A stretch of 64,000 nt of DNA from Simmondsia chinensis (GCA_018398585.1 JAGTTD010000001.1:34301938-34365937); one strand, 5' to 3'. Numbered from the stretch's first letter, positions 24,080 through 35,749 are shown. Notes: generated by a model not told the origin, from the sequence alone. A program made the numbers and translations.

Positions 24080-24325
24080 AATTTGTTAGTACTATTGAGA
24101 TAAGCCATGCTACACTTGGGGTGATACAATGGGTTATGCCCTTAGACTAGTTCATTACCATAAGCCCTAGTTTAAGCTTTAATTCATGTTTAATGTTGAA
24201 TTGGGAGCAAGAAAGGAATAAAGTAGTGCTAATGAGATAATATATGCTACATGTAGGGTGACATGATAGTTTATGCCCTTAGACTAATTCATTACATTAA
24301 GCCCTAGTTTAAATATTAGCCCAGT
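24080..24325. repeat. Imperfect tandem duplication (about 125-bp period)
   Basis: Two successive blocks share GAGATAA, ATGCTACA, GGGTGA, TTATGCCCTTAGACTA(G/A)TTCATTAC and TAAGCCCTAGTTTAA. The same two-block arrangement appears inverted at about 57020-57235, so the duplication predates the split of the two copies. Confidence 0.8.
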
Positions 24326-24382
24326 CTTAGTGCTTGCAGCCTAAGCCTCTCAAATCATTGTCATAGTATAATATAATGACAG

Positions 24383-24591
24383 GAGGAGGAAGGAGGAACA
24401 TACCCAGTGCCTCAAGGGCTCCCGCCTACACAGGGTCTGGGGGGGCGGATGTACGTAGCCTTACTCCTTCAGGGTGTTAACTTGAAGAGAGGCTGTTTTC
24501 CAGTGCCCCCAACCTGAGGGCGAGGACTTCCCAGGAGGTTATCCATCCTGGTACTACTCTTGCCCAAGCACGCTTAACTTCGGACTTTCCC
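24383..24591 (-). mobile_element. Chimeric retroposon: 5S rRNA half joined to RTE LINE 3' end
   Basis: Flanked by an 18-bp target duplication, AGTATAATATAATGACAG (24365-24382) and AGTATAAAATAATGACAG (24592-24609), with one mismatch. On the minus strand, 24588 down to about 24521 matches plant 5S rRNA from roughly nt 42 to nt 107, covering the A-box, intermediate element and C-box region of the internal pol III promoter; the C-box area carries changes (GGATGGATAACC). The rest, to 24383, matches the 3' end of the RTE LINE copies at 38690-38810 and 39600-39715 (AGCCTCTCTTCA, GCGGGAGCCCTTGAGGCACT) and ends in a TTCCTCC-type simple repeat. The duplication length and 3' simple repeat fit LINE-mediated retroposition. 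The inverted copy near 56745-57740 lacks this insert. Confidence 0.85.
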
Positions 24592-24860
24592 AGTATAAAA
24601 TAATGACAGAATACGAGTAATACTACCCTGAATTCATTCCCTGAACTAATCTCAATTGAATTGACAACTTTAGTTTATAGTTAGTTTTCTTAATTCAGTC
24701 AACAAATCATTCAAACAAACAAAAACCCAATTTCAACTGCTCATTAACAACTAAATCTGACTTAACTCGAATTCCCTGTGGATACGACTACCGTATACCT
24801 GACTAAGCTACGACTATCTCGTACGCTTGCAAGTATATGGTTTTAAAACACACTTTTAAA

Positions 24861-25559
24861 ACTACATTAGTGGCTATTGAACGAATTTAGAGGGGAGAGA
24901 GAAAATTCATCCCCTACAACAGGAAAAATAATCTTTTTATAGTGTGGGTTGGGCATGGAGCCTTGTTAGCCATCCGGCTTATCTCAGCCGTTCATTCTTC
25001 AATTTGCAAATCAAAGGCTTGGATAACACCTTACCCAAAAAAAAAATAAAAAAAATAGGCCTTGGATAACACGAGAAAGAACGCACCTTTGACACAGCAA
25101 TGGATGAGAATTAGTAGCCCCAAAAAAGAAGAATAAATGGGCAAGGAAAGAAGGATGAAAATGCTCCTTCTATAAATCGAAACGTGCTCCACGATCCAAA
25201 GATGCAGAATTTTCCCATCAAATTAGAAAGCATCATCGAACGAAAGTCTATTCTTCTTTTGATAAACCCGCATTTTTTTTAGTAAAACGCCACGAATGCT
25301 TGTACCAGATGGTGGGTACAAATTTATAAGTAACTTAACTAAATGAAAACACTTGCAAATGAATATAAGGACCAGACATAACACATATGATTGTTCTATT
25401 TTAGTCAAACAGTTGTGTAAGCATAACTATCATCATATTTCGTTCTTTCAAAAGGTCAAATTCTTATATTTTGTATGAGGGTTCGTACAAGCTGGCTCTC
25501 CAATGTCGACATATATGATTGCTTGCCTCAATATGTTCAACCAACTCTGGAGGACTCTT
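24861..25559. other. Gene-free segment
   Basis: Contains an A-rich run near 25038-25058. No domain was recognised in the short frames at 25223-25408 (minus) or 25475-25672 (plus). Confidence 0.45.
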
Positions 25560-26115
25560 GTTTATTAGAAAAATGGCTAAAATATTCAAGCATAGCAACA
25601 AATGAGAGAGTAATTAGAAAGATTTTACAAAAAATGATTATATCACGCCATGGTAAATGCCACTGTCCTTAAAGATGATTTCGCCGCTGCTCCGGTGCAC
25701 ACAGTATAACCGGCGGCCGTCCTTCAGGATTAATGCGATCCGACTCTTAATGTGTACTCGTTAATTGCCAGATAGGAGTGCCTTGAACTTTGCCCAAATT
25801 TTTATGAGAGAGAAAAAAACCGAGAGAGAGAGAGATTTAGAGGCCGAGAGTGTATATATATCTAGTTGTTATAGCTAATGGCATATACATATATAGCGTA
25901 GAAAACGGTAACAAACATTAAAAAAAACGGGTGCAATGAATTCCAACAGCTATAAATGGACGTAATAAATTTCAACGGCTATATTATCATTTAATTCTCA
26001 ATGATTACAATTTTAATGACCCTAAACGGCTAGTAGCGGTAAACAGTCAATAAATAGGCACAGTTAAACTATTTACCTATAACACTTATGTTTAACTTGT
26101 ATCATTTTTCCAACA
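25560..26115 (-). repeat. 3' LTR of copia 5
   Basis: Matches 35398-35835 over most of its length and is bounded at 26115 by the purine tract 26116-26130. It contains a GA-rich stretch (25804-25836) and short TA runs. The low-coordinate edge is approximate. Confidence 0.65.
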
Positions 26116-26684
26116 ATCCCCCACAAAAGATACAAGTGGAAGAGAACAATGAAGAATAGATTGGGCAAAGGGAGTTCAGTTTTTCGGTGCCGATATCTTG
26201 CAACTTGAATCGTTATCTAGAGCCCAATTTTAGGACCAACATCTCGCAAGGTGACTTTCGTCTTAAACCTCACAAGGGATTGTATAGTCTTCCACTCGGG
26301 CCCATGCCAAACTCTAGATCTTGGCAACTCCAGCGGTTTGGCGCGTTTTATCGGCTAAGAGCTCGTCTTGGATATTCATAGGCGCTCTAGAAGGCAAGTC
26401 TTAAACCTTCATAGGGAGCGGCCACACTCCCACACTCGCATTGGTGAATCCCATCAAGTGTATGCTACCGCACACCACCAACCATATGGATATGGGTCCA
26501 TTAAGAGCTAAAGCTCACCTCACCCCTTGGTAACATACAGACAGTGTCCATCAAGTGCAAGCCTTGCTTACACCACCAAACATATAGCTATGGACCCGTC
26601 TCTGCACTGTCACACCATAGGGAGGGACAACATAAAACACAGTGCATTCCTCGAATGGAACTATAACTTTTCACATTGAACCTG

Positions 26685-26903
26685 TTAAGACCAGGTTGGA
26701 TACATCACAGTTTTTTCATGTATAGACTTTAGTCCCGTCCCCCTCGATGTTTCCACAACCATTTTTTGACATAGTGTTCTTATCAGTGGATCCACAAGGT
26801 TCTTTTCAGATTTTACACAATTTAGTGATATCACTTTCTTTCGAGTAGATTGTTTATGATCTTGTGCTTGAGATGAGTAGATCTCCTCTTGCCAACCCAT
26901 CAA
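26685..26903 (-). pseudogene. Copia RNase H C-terminal end (copia 5)
   Basis: The segment ISLNCVKSEKNLVDPLIRTL, followed by ETSRGTGLKSI, matches the C-terminus of a common plant copia group, where the consensus has DPLTKGL and SRGMGL. The sequence between it and the LTR (26131-26680) is untranslated 3' sequence in this group. Upstream coding sequence has eroded. Confidence 0.75.
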
Positions 26904-29849
26904 GTGTGCAGTGTCCAGAGCATCCGTTACGGACTATGGGTTAGGTTAAAGCATCGAGCTCAACCATCATAAATGGCGTTTCAACACTCTATTGGAACAA
27001 AGCGGTACTGGAGAGTTGACCACTGCCAAAATCAATCACGAGTTGCTCTTACCCCTACATTGAGGTATCTGCGACGAGCTATTAAGCAACTAGTTCCATC
27101 GCCTGCCAACTTCAACAAGAGTCAGTATAGCACAATGGTGGAGCAAATATCATATCAATAAAATCATATCTCCACCCCAAGTACTCAAATAGTACACATA
27201 TCGTACGTATATCGTATATACAGTTGGCACGAGAGACATGTACCACAAATTGCCAATCATATCATCTCAAATTAATTAGATCGTCACCACTTTAGGTTAC
27301 AAAAGACCATATATCCATTCTCGTCGTACTTAGAGTACATGCATCATCACTATTAAGGCTAGTCCATATATTACCAATATTATATCAAATTTTGGTGATA
27401 TCAAGAGAAAGATGTACAAAAAACCATAATTCACACAGTGCCTTTTACAATTCAACTTAAGGCAACTCAAGCCTATGCAAGGCTCTCAAGTCCAACTGTT
27501 AGCATCATCAAACTATTCGCACTGACTTTGGGCAATCACCAAAATAATAATTTCACCATAATTAATTTCCATAAGCTAGCTATAACTAGCAAACATTGAT
27601 GGAACTACAATATACGTGAGAAATTCCAGTCAAAAAGCATTTATTATAGGCTCTTGGGTCTCACAAAAACCCCCATAATGGAATGTCTCACACTACATTA
27701 CTAAACCATTTAAGTTTGCTGCATGCCGACTCAAACTTTTAAGGTCAATCAAGGTTCTCGTATAGCCTACACCTTACCCTTTTTCCAAAACTAGAAAAGA
27801 AGGTATAAAACAATGAGCCTAAGGGCCTACAAGTCTTCAAAGACAACACAAGTCCATATATGACTTAAACTTCCAGTGAAATGCTCAAAAATAGTCGCTA
27901 CACTACATTATAGCGAGAACAGATCCAGTACTGCACAAGATTCAATAGCTAATTGTCATAATATGCAGTATGTACACAACATATAGCTTAAAACCAATAC
28001 GGAGCAACAAATTCAGCAAGAGATAGTAGATTTCAGCACGCAATAAGTCCCGTAACCTTTATATAAGCATTATTGACAGCAACTTAAAGCAACTAACAAC
28101 CCATAATAACTTATAGCAGCAAATTCAACTTGAAAAAGACATGTTTCAACACTTAAAACAACATACTTTTCATCATTTCAAGCAACATGTACCAACATAT
28201 GCACTTGCTTCAAACATAGCTATGATAAATACATGAGACACATCAATATGGAGACTAATACACAAATCACACAAGGATTTCCACAAGAACTCCCAAGTCC
28301 TATTAGCCCTTTACAATGATCAACTTATTTCACTTAGGTCACCCAAAATATGCAAGAAAATACAATTCTCACATACAAGATCTAAACCATTGTTAAACTC
28401 AAAATATTCAATGTTATACCAACACAATGAGATTCAAGATCGTGAAACTAGGCATGCCTAACCTAAGAGTTGGCCAATTCTAGTTTCAAGGCTCAAGTTC
28501 ATAATCAACCTCATGTATTAATCACAACAATTTCACAGAAAATTAAAAAGCACACAATTTAATTTTTGTACAACATGGTTAGCCACACAACAGTAGCACC
28601 TGCACCATATGACCAAGGTCATATCAAAATTGAATGTCACTCTTTGGGAGCTTATTTAAGCCCATATTAGGATGAACAAGTGTATCAAGTTAATCAACCT
28701 TATCAAGTGAACACTAGGGTCATATAGTATGTCATCCAAATGACCAATGTTTCTAAGAATTTAATCCACATAATCATGAGTTAAACCCTTCAGACATTCT
28801 AGTGGTTTTCACAGTAAGTATTACAATTGCCTCACATAGGTCTTTAACATCAATTATGGACACAAGAAGTGCTATAATATTCACATTCTTGCCATAAGGG
28901 CACAATTATTCACACATTCAATCTATAAACAAATTCATGTTTGACTGAGGATTGTCTAGGGGTCTAATAAAGAATATACACGGAGTTACAAACGTGTAAA
29001 CTTTATTTCTAATTTAGGAATCTCAAAACTACTCAGGTGTTCCGTAAATGTTTCTCTCTAAATATCATAATTCAAGAATTTATTTTTCTTTCAACCCCAA
29101 AGAAAACCCACTAGCATCCACTCATAGTCGAATCTGTCTCACTATCAATGAACTCGCTTGAAATCAGTGTATTTATGGTTTCACAATGTCATCAAGGATT
29201 TTAGATTTTTCCCGTACTAGCGATGTGATTATTCAAATATAGAGTGTTTATCAAAAAGGTAGAAATATAGTAAGGAAACGTTTGTACGTTAGAGACCCCC
29301 ACACTTATAGGTAGTGGATATTAGAAGCAAACTTTTTCAAGTTAAGGCATTTTATCTAACCTTTAAATTATATTCTCTTTAAAGTAGGCAGCAATAGCAA
29401 CGGGGCTTCTACCACAACCTCAAGGACAACTTAGGGCCAACAAGCATCACATTCATCATGTCCTCGAGCATTTTTTTTTTTTTTGGGATTTCCTTCGCAA
29501 TCTCTTTTAAAGAAGGCGGCATAACATTTAACACCTTTGTTTGACCTAGTCCTTTCGGATTTATGGTCTAGTTAATTTTTAACTTCCATTTTATTCATTT
29601 TACCATAACACATTCCACACAAGCTAGTAGCAACTAGCAAATATTGATAGACTCACAAAAATTAGAAAAGGATTCATGTGAATGTGGGTCTAACTCCATT
29701 GGTAATACATGCATGCCAACATTGTCCTAATAATATATTTCGTAGCACATATATCAATGATTATAAATATTAAAATCAAAACGTTTATACGTATAATATT
29801 GTACAAAGAAATTATGAACATTGTAACATACCTTTCCTTTTTCTTTTTC
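26904..29849. other. Gene-free interior of copia 5
   Basis: Nearly 3 kb without a recognisable domain, RNA gene or repeat boundary. A T15-class homopolymer lies near 29470-29484. The frame at 26973-27161 has no family match. Confidence 0.5.
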
Positions 29850-30197
29850 TGTAAAAACTTAAAAAGACTATGAAGGAAAAGATTGAATATATTAGATGAT
29901 CAAGTAAAGAAACAAGATTAGCCTATTTATACTAGATGAAGGACACACCCTTTCACCTTCACAAGCTAAGAGTTACATAAGAATAAATTGCATAAATAAA
30001 TCAAGTAAATGCCTATAGTAAACACCCCATCTTGGCCGGTTGAGGAGGAAGAGGGAGAGCCAAAAAATCTACCAAAAATCTACCTATTCACTAATTACAT
30101 GGAATAATGTAGAAAAGTATGTACCAAGAATAAAGACAAATACTAAAACGTACAAATACAAATATGAGAATACAAAAGTAAAATACTAATTTCTACA
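29850..30197 (-). repeat. 3' LTR of copia 3 (348 bp)
   Basis: TG...CA terminated (read on either strand: TGTA...TACA), nearly identical to 34675-35023, and directly followed by the polypurine tract. Confidence 0.97.
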
Positions 30198-30204
30198 CTC
30201 CTCC

Positions 30205-30933
30205 TCAAGTTGGAGCATGCAAGTTTACGATGCCCAACTTGTAGAGAAATGTAGCATGCGTCGAACTGCCAAGTGCTTTAGTGAAAATATCGGCTACTTG
30301 CTCCCCGGTGTGAACGTAGGCTGTGGTAATCTCCTTGGATAGTAATTTGTCTCGGACAAAGTGACAGTCGATTTCAATGTGCTTCGTTCTTTCGTGGAAT
30401 ACGGGATTAGAAGCAATATGGAGTGCTGCCTGATTATCACAAAAGAGTAAAACGGGTTCGTTAGTGGGAACAACAAGATCATCTAACAATCGGCGTAACC
30501 AAGTGACTTCACTAGTTGTCAATGCCATGGATCGGTATTCGGCTTCTGCAAAGGAACGTGAAACAACAGTTTGTTTCTTGGACCGCCATGAAATAGGCGC
30601 ATCACCCAAGAAAACAACAAAACCTGTTGTTGACCGTCTGGTCGTGGGACATCCAGCCCAGTCGGCATCACAATAAGCACATAGTTTGAGATCACAAGCA
30701 GATGGAAAGAATATTCCTTGACCCGGAGTTCCTTTAAGATAACGCAGGACCCTCATGACGGCATCAAGATGAGGTACTCGAGGATCATGCATAAACTGAC
30801 TCAAAATTCGAACAGCATAACAAATGTCAGGACGAGTAATTGTCAAGTACAACAACCGCCCAACTAGCCGCCTATACTGACCCCCATCCTCCACAGGCTC
30901 TCCCACCCCATCTGCTAATCCATGATTCTGCAC
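30205..30933 (-). pseudogene. pol: Copia 3 Pol C-terminus: end of RT and RNase H (242 codons)
   Basis: Continues Pol after the frameshift. It begins with the end of the RT connection (YRRLVGRLLYLTITRPDICY, residues 22-41). RNase H follows with CAYCDADWAGCPTTRRSTTG, then [39 protein letters not shown] and the terminal ADIFTKALGSS region. The acidic positions expected for RNase H (D in DADWAG, E in AEAEYR, D in FCDNQAA) are present. The stop lies just before the polypurine tract. It is catalytically plausible, but not translated as part of Pol without a frameshift. Confidence 0.93.
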
Positions 30934-33650
30934 TATCGGTGTAAAACAGGTTTTGCTCCTAGAAGTCCGGTCTCACTAATGATGTCAAGAGCATATTTTC
31001 TTTGACTCAACATTAACCCCTTTTGGGAACGGGCGACCTCAATTCCTAAAAAATACTTTGCTGGGCCCAAGTCCTTTATTCCAAACGTTTCATTCAAAAC
31101 ATTTTTAACTTCTGCAATATGATTCATGTCATTTCCAGTAATGAGGACATCATCAACATAAATAAGAACACCAGTGTATGTGGACCCACGCATGAAAGTG
31201 AATAAGGAATAGTCAGCCCTGGATTGTTGAAAACCAAGTTTAATCAAGGTAGAGGTGAATTTCTGATTCCAGTTCCGAGAAGCCTGTTTAAGTCCATAAA
31301 GGGACTTACGAAGGTGACAAACCTTCCCTTCATGTTTACGTTCAAAACCTTGTGGTAATTTCATGTAAACTTCTTCATCCAAGTCCCCATGAAGAAAGGC
31401 GTTATTTACATCTAATTGTTGGATTATCCAATTTCGAGCCGTGGCAACGGCTAAAACGCAACGAACAGTTACAAGTTTAGCTACAGGGGCAAAAGTATCA
31501 TGGTAGTCTATTCCCTCTACCTGAGTATACCCCTTTGCAACAAGACGAGCTTTGTACCTCTCAATCGTCCCATCTGATTTATATTTGACTTTGTAGACCC
31601 ACTTTGAGTCTATAGCTCTTTTTCCAGCTGGCAGAGCCTCAAGTGTCCAAGTGTTGTTTTGTTCAAGTGCCTTGATCTCCTTCTCCATAGCTTCCCTCCA
31701 TTGTTCATTTTGTACGGCCGGATTAAAATTTTTGGGCTCATCATATGAAGTGATGGCATTCAAAAGTGTCGAGTGAGCGTTAGAAAATTGTACGTTAGAA
31801 ACAAAATTGGAGAGAGGATATAAAATACCAGAGTTGACTGACGGAGTGGGAGCAGGAGAATGGGCTATAGAAGGCGGAACCTCTGTTATATAATCTTGAT
31901 ATTTGACGGGCATTGACCGAACTCTCGCACTTCTTCTTACGACCCCGTCTTCACTGAGGAGAACACCCCTGTCCTCTGCTACTGGTCCCTCGGCCAGAGC
32001 CTCTTCCGGTCCCTGAAGGACAGGTTCGGGTGCTGTCGGACCGGCCAGACCCGGGTCGGTTCGCTGCTGCTGCAGAACCGGTCCAGTGGGGACTGGTTCT
32101 GCAGTGTTGGTGCACAAAAAATTGTGCCTTGTGACCTTGTTAGGCCCTTCATGCGTTACCCCAAATATATCAATTTTTAAATAAGGCATATTATCTTCAT
32201 AAAATCGAACATCCCTAGAAACAACGATTTTATGTTCATCCAAGCTATAGATCTTATACCCCTTTTGACCATGAGGATACCCTACAAATATTCCCGGAGA
32301 GGCTTGTTTATCGAGTTTGTCACCTTTTGGATTTTTAACATGGTAATAACACAAACATCCAAAAACCCTCAAATGATTATATGACGAAGGTTTGCCCATT
32401 AACAACTCGTAAGGACTCTTATTACCAAGTAATGAAGAGGGCATCAAATTAAACAAGTAAGCAGCTGTCAAGACACACTCACCCCAAAATCTCTTAGGAA
32501 GTCCAGCCTGAAAACGAAGAGCTCGCCCAACTTCTAACAAATGCTTGTGTTTGCATTCAACAACTCCTTTTTGTTGAGGTGTCCCGGTTAATGACGTTTG
32601 GTATTGAATTCCATGTTTTGCATAGAAGTCCAATAATGGCCCATATTTAAACTCCTGACCATTATCGCTTCTCACCTGTTTGACCTGCAAACCAAACTGA
32701 GTACCCACCATACGACAAAAATTTATGAGAATCCCATGTGCTTGGGATTTTTCTTTCATAAGATACACCCACGTGCATCGGCTATAATCATCAACAATGG
32801 TAAGAAAAAAACGTGCACCAGTCAGAGATAACTTTCTATAAGGCCCCCAAATGTCACAATGAATTAATTCAAAACAAACCCGAGTCTCAGAAACAGACAA
32901 AGGAAAAGGAGATCGTGCTTGTTTCGCACGATGACAAGTATCACAAACAACATTAGTCCTTTTAATGTTCAAATGCGGAAAAAATGAAAGTTTGTTGAAA
33001 GCAACGTGACCCAAACGGCAGTGCCACAAAACTGCCTCTTTATTATTCTGTACCACGTGTGCCGAGGGAGCAACCGGCTGTGTCTCGAGCAAATATAGCC
33101 CATTTCTCATTCTACCCACTCCAATCAGCCTCCTCGAGTGTCGGTCCTGAAAGTAACAAAAATCAGGATAAAGGGTTAACGTACAATTTTCATAACGTGT
33201 GAGTTTGCTCACTGACAACAAGTTGCAATAAAAACCCGGCACATACAAAACGTCATGGAGAATAAAATTTTCAAAAATCTGAACTTTCCCAATATGAGAT
33301 ACGGTCAACGTTGTCCCGTTTGGTAATCTAACGGGTTTAACAATTTTATTTGGCACAATGTCGAACATGAGTGAAAGTGAAGAAACCATGTGATCGGTGG
33401 CCCCGGTGTCAACAATCCAACTTTGATTGGAAATAAAAACTTGACCTGTCAGATTTATACTAGGTGAGACCGAACTTTGTCCAAGTAGCGACAAGAGGTG
33501 CTGATATTGGCTAGCGGATAACCCGACGATGGGGCTATCACTCGTGGGATCCTCACTGCTGCAGTGGACCGTGGCTGCTGCAGCTGCGGTTCCCGGTGCC
33601 TCGACCATCTTTGACCCCTGCTTCTTCCAACCCGGAGGATATCCGATCAA
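30933..33650 (-). pseudogene. pol: Copia 3 Pol: protease, integrase, reverse transcriptase (905 codons open)
   Basis: In the same frame as Gag but separated from it by two stops. Domain order by residue: aspartic protease with DTG at 81-83; GAG-pre-integrase zinc finger H210, H215, C236, C239; integrase core with catalytic residues D266, D329 and E365 (D-E spacing 35); the linker with RRSARVR near 572; reverse transcriptase from about 668 with QLDVNNAFLHGDL and the YVDD catalytic motif at 831-834. These residues are all intact. The frame ends near 30933 because a single-base loss around 30945-30950 shifts it; RNase H continues in the next frame. The first ATG is internal to the zinc-knuckle region and is not a natural start. 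Confidence 0.95.
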
Positions 33651-33713
33651 TTCAAAGCACCTCTCCTTGGTGTGTCCCTATTTTTTACAATGAGAATAGG
33701 TAAAACGGTTAGT

Positions 33714-34523
33714 TCATCGGGAATTATTTCTCATGGATGAGCCTCCTGGTCCTTTCGCTGTCAATGCCGCAGCCTCGGGTGTCACAAATGACCCCGCTGC
33801 CACGCTCTGCTGCTTCTCTTCCTGACATAACACTGAATAAGCACTTCCCACAGAGGTTAAAGGTTTAGTGTTCATAAGCTGTGATCGCACAGTTGAAAAA
33901 GAAGGATCAAGACCCATCAAAAGGTCCAACAATTTTTCCATATCGCGAATCTGCACAAATGCTTTGGCATGTCCACAAGTACATGGCGGGATTTCAACTA
34001 GCGTATACAATTCATCCCAAAAGGATCTCAACTTAGTAAAATAAGTTGAAACAGGTAGATTGTCTTGCTTCAAATGCGAGATCTCGCGTTTTAATTCGTA
34101 AATACGAGGGACATTACCTTGAGAAAATCTCTCATGCAAATCAAGCCAAATATCATGCGCAGTTTCTAAATAGGTAATACTCTCATTAATCTCTTTAGAC
34201 ACAGAGTTTGAGAGCCAAGTTGCAACCATGGAGTCACATGCACTCCAAGTTTCAAAATCCAGGGAATCTTCATCCGGTTTGGTAATACTACCATCAAGAA
34301 ATCCAATTTTTCTCTTTGCCTTAAAAACTTTTAGTATTGCCCTTCTCCAAGAAGGATAATTGGGTCCTGTTAAAGTGTTTTGAACAAAAATCGAGCCGGG
34401 ATTGTCCGAGGGGTGCAAATAAAACGGTGAGTTAACATCAATGACTCCCCCTGTCGGGTGAGCCGGCATGATAGTTTGATCATCATTAGCTAGAGTAGTC
34501 TCATTGTTGTTAACGTCCGCCAT
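33714..34523 (-). CDS. gag: Copia 3 Gag (269 aa), ends at an in-frame stop
   Basis: Particle protein that packages element RNA. The start is the first ATG after the primer site and leader. Residues about 28-80 carry the plant copia Gag N-terminal domain (SPFYLHPSDNPGSIFVQ and TLTGPNYPSWRRA). The central part, about 105-210, includes WLDLHERFSQ, SYFTKLRSFWDELYTL-type sequence and CTCGHAKAF. The frame stops with TGA at 33714-33716. A family member would read on through a zinc knuckle into Pol. Here the downstream knuckle reads YSHCKK, stop (TAG at 33678-33680), GHTKERC, so its first cysteine is also replaced by tyrosine. Gag is therefore probably made without a nucleic-acid-binding knuckle. Confidence 0.93.
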   Translation of the reverse strand: MADVNNNETTLANDDQTIMPAHPTGGVIDVNSPFYLHPSDNPGSIFVQNTLTGPNYPSWRRAILKVFKAKRKIGFLDGSITKPDEDSLDFETWSACDSMVATWLSNSVSKEINESITYLETAHDIWLDLHERFSQGNVPRIYELKREISHLKQDNLPVSTYFTKLRSFWDELYTLVEIPPCTCGHAKAFVQIRDMEKLLDLLMGLDPSFSTVRSQLMNTKPLTSVGSAYSVLCQEEKQQSVAAGSFVTPEAAALTAKGPGGSSMRNNSR

Positions 34524-34659
34524 ATTCTACCAAATCAAAACACAAAAAAAACAAGCACAAGAAGCAAAGGGAAAAGGAACAACTCACAAATGCACTTTAA
34601 AAAGTGCTTCGGCCACTTAGTGGAAGAAGGAAAAAATGCCTCTTAATGCAAGATCGAAA

Positions 34660-34674
34660 CTTGCTCTGATACCA
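34660..34674 (-). promoter_or_regulatory. Primer binding site of copia 3
   Basis: On the minus strand TGGTATCAGAGCAAG begins immediately after the 5' LTR terminus. It is complementary to the tRNA-iMet 3' end. Confidence 0.95.
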
Positions 34675-35023
34675 TGTAAAAACTTAAAAAGACTATGAAG
34701 GAAAAGATTGAATATATTAGATGATCAAGTAAAGAAACAAGACTAGCCTATTTATACTAGATGAAGGGCACACCCTTTCACCTTCACAAGCTAAGAGTTA
34801 CATAAGAATAAATTGCATAAATAAATCAAGTAAATGCCTATAGTAAACACCCCATCTTGGCCGGTTGAGAAGGAAGAGGGAGAGCCAAAAAATCTACCAA
34901 AAAATCTACCTATTCACTAATTACATGGAATAATGTAGAAAAGTATGTACCAAGAATAAAGACAAATACTAAAACGTACAAATACAAATATGAGAATACA
35001 AAAGTAAAATACTAATTTCTACA
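34675..35023 (-). repeat. 5' LTR of copia 3 (349 bp)
   Basis: Nearly identical to 29850-30197. It would carry the promoter; a CTATTTATACT segment on the plus strand (34748-34758), AGTATAAATAG on the minus strand, is the likely TATA box. Confidence 0.95.
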
Positions 35024-35397
35024 TTTTCCTTTCGACAAAGAAAAACCCTAGCCTCCTACTCTCACTACTTCAACCGCCTCTCTCTCTCTCTCTCTAAGCA
35101 CTAATTCTGGGATGTCACCAAAAATGAACTCAAAATTTTTCTAGGTTTCGGTCTTTCTCCAACCTTTTAATTCAGTAAATTTTTACATGAGTTTCGTATT
35201 TTTTTTCATTTTAATGTAATCACATCAACAAGGTAATAAAGCAGAATCAATCAAGAAAACTCCAAATTACTATTGAAGGTTTCAGCACAAATAAGCAATA
35301 ATAAAAACAGTAACAGTAAACTGAGCTTTAATACACGGCTCACAATTGAATGCATAATTTGACTAGTGATAAGTGATTATATAAAATCGTCTTTTAT
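35024..35397. other. Copia 5 interior on the far side of copia 3
   Basis: Starts with the TTTTC duplication. Contains a (TC)n microsatellite at about 35078-35096. No gene. Confidence 0.5.
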
Positions 35398-35714
35398 ATT
35401 ATTAGAAAAATGACTAAAATATTCAAGCATAGCAATAAATGAGAGAGTAATTAGAAAGATCTTACAAAAATGATTATATCGCGTCGTGGTAAATGCCACT
35501 GTCTTAAAAGACGATTTCACCAATGCTTCGGTGCGCACCGTATAATTGGCGGCCATCCTCTAGGATTAATGCAATCCAACTCTAAACGTGCACTCGTTAA
35601 TTGTCGGATAGGAGTGTCTTTAGCTTTGCCCCAATTTTTATGAGAGAGAAAAAACCGACAGAGAGAGAGAGATTGAGAGGCCGAGAGTGTATATATCAGG
35701 TTGTTATAGCTAAT

Positions 35715-35749
<35 letters not shown>

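Larger units (their letters stand above)
23560..24860 (+). repeat. Dispersed LTR-like repeat, copy A (inverted partner at 56745-57740)
   Basis: Reads collinearly with the reverse complement of 56745-57740. Shared landmarks include GATCCAAGG, TCTCAAAC, AAGCGCGGGTG(G/A)TCGAAGTGT, CAATTGAGGGAGTCTTCA (or close variants), GTGGGGAATT, and the terminal TACGAC...CTAAGCTACGAC block. The TATCCACAGGGA-type motif near the 24780 end, read on the minus strand, is common in plant gypsy LTR and untranslated regions. I infer an old LTR-retrotransposon piece. Copy A contains an extra insertion at 24383-24591. Confidence 0.65.
29850..35023 (-). mobile_element. Young, nearly intact Ty1/copia retrotransposon (copia 3)
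   Basis: Complete structure, 5,174 bp: LTRs at 29850-30197 and 34675-35023, a TTTTC target duplication (29845-29849 and 35024-35028), primer site TGGTATCAGAGC on the minus strand ending at 34674, and polypurine tract at 30198-30212. The two LTRs differ by about three transitions and one single-base indel in 348 bp, near 99% identity, so insertion was recent. Gag and Pol lie in one frame as usual for copia, but two stops separate them and one frameshift cuts Pol. It interrupts copia 5. Its LTR start (TGTAGAAATTAGTATTTT) and proteins show it is related to copia 2. Confidence 0.97.

Noticed and set aside
24521..24588. A functional 5S rRNA gene or a Cassandra LTR
   Set aside because: Only about half of 5S is present, the C-box region is mutated, and no Cassandra LTR ends or primer site are near. 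The target duplication encloses 5S plus an RTE tail, which favours a retroposon.
35717..35748. TA-rich origin or regulatory site
   Set aside because: A simple (TA)n microsatellite absent from the partner LTR.
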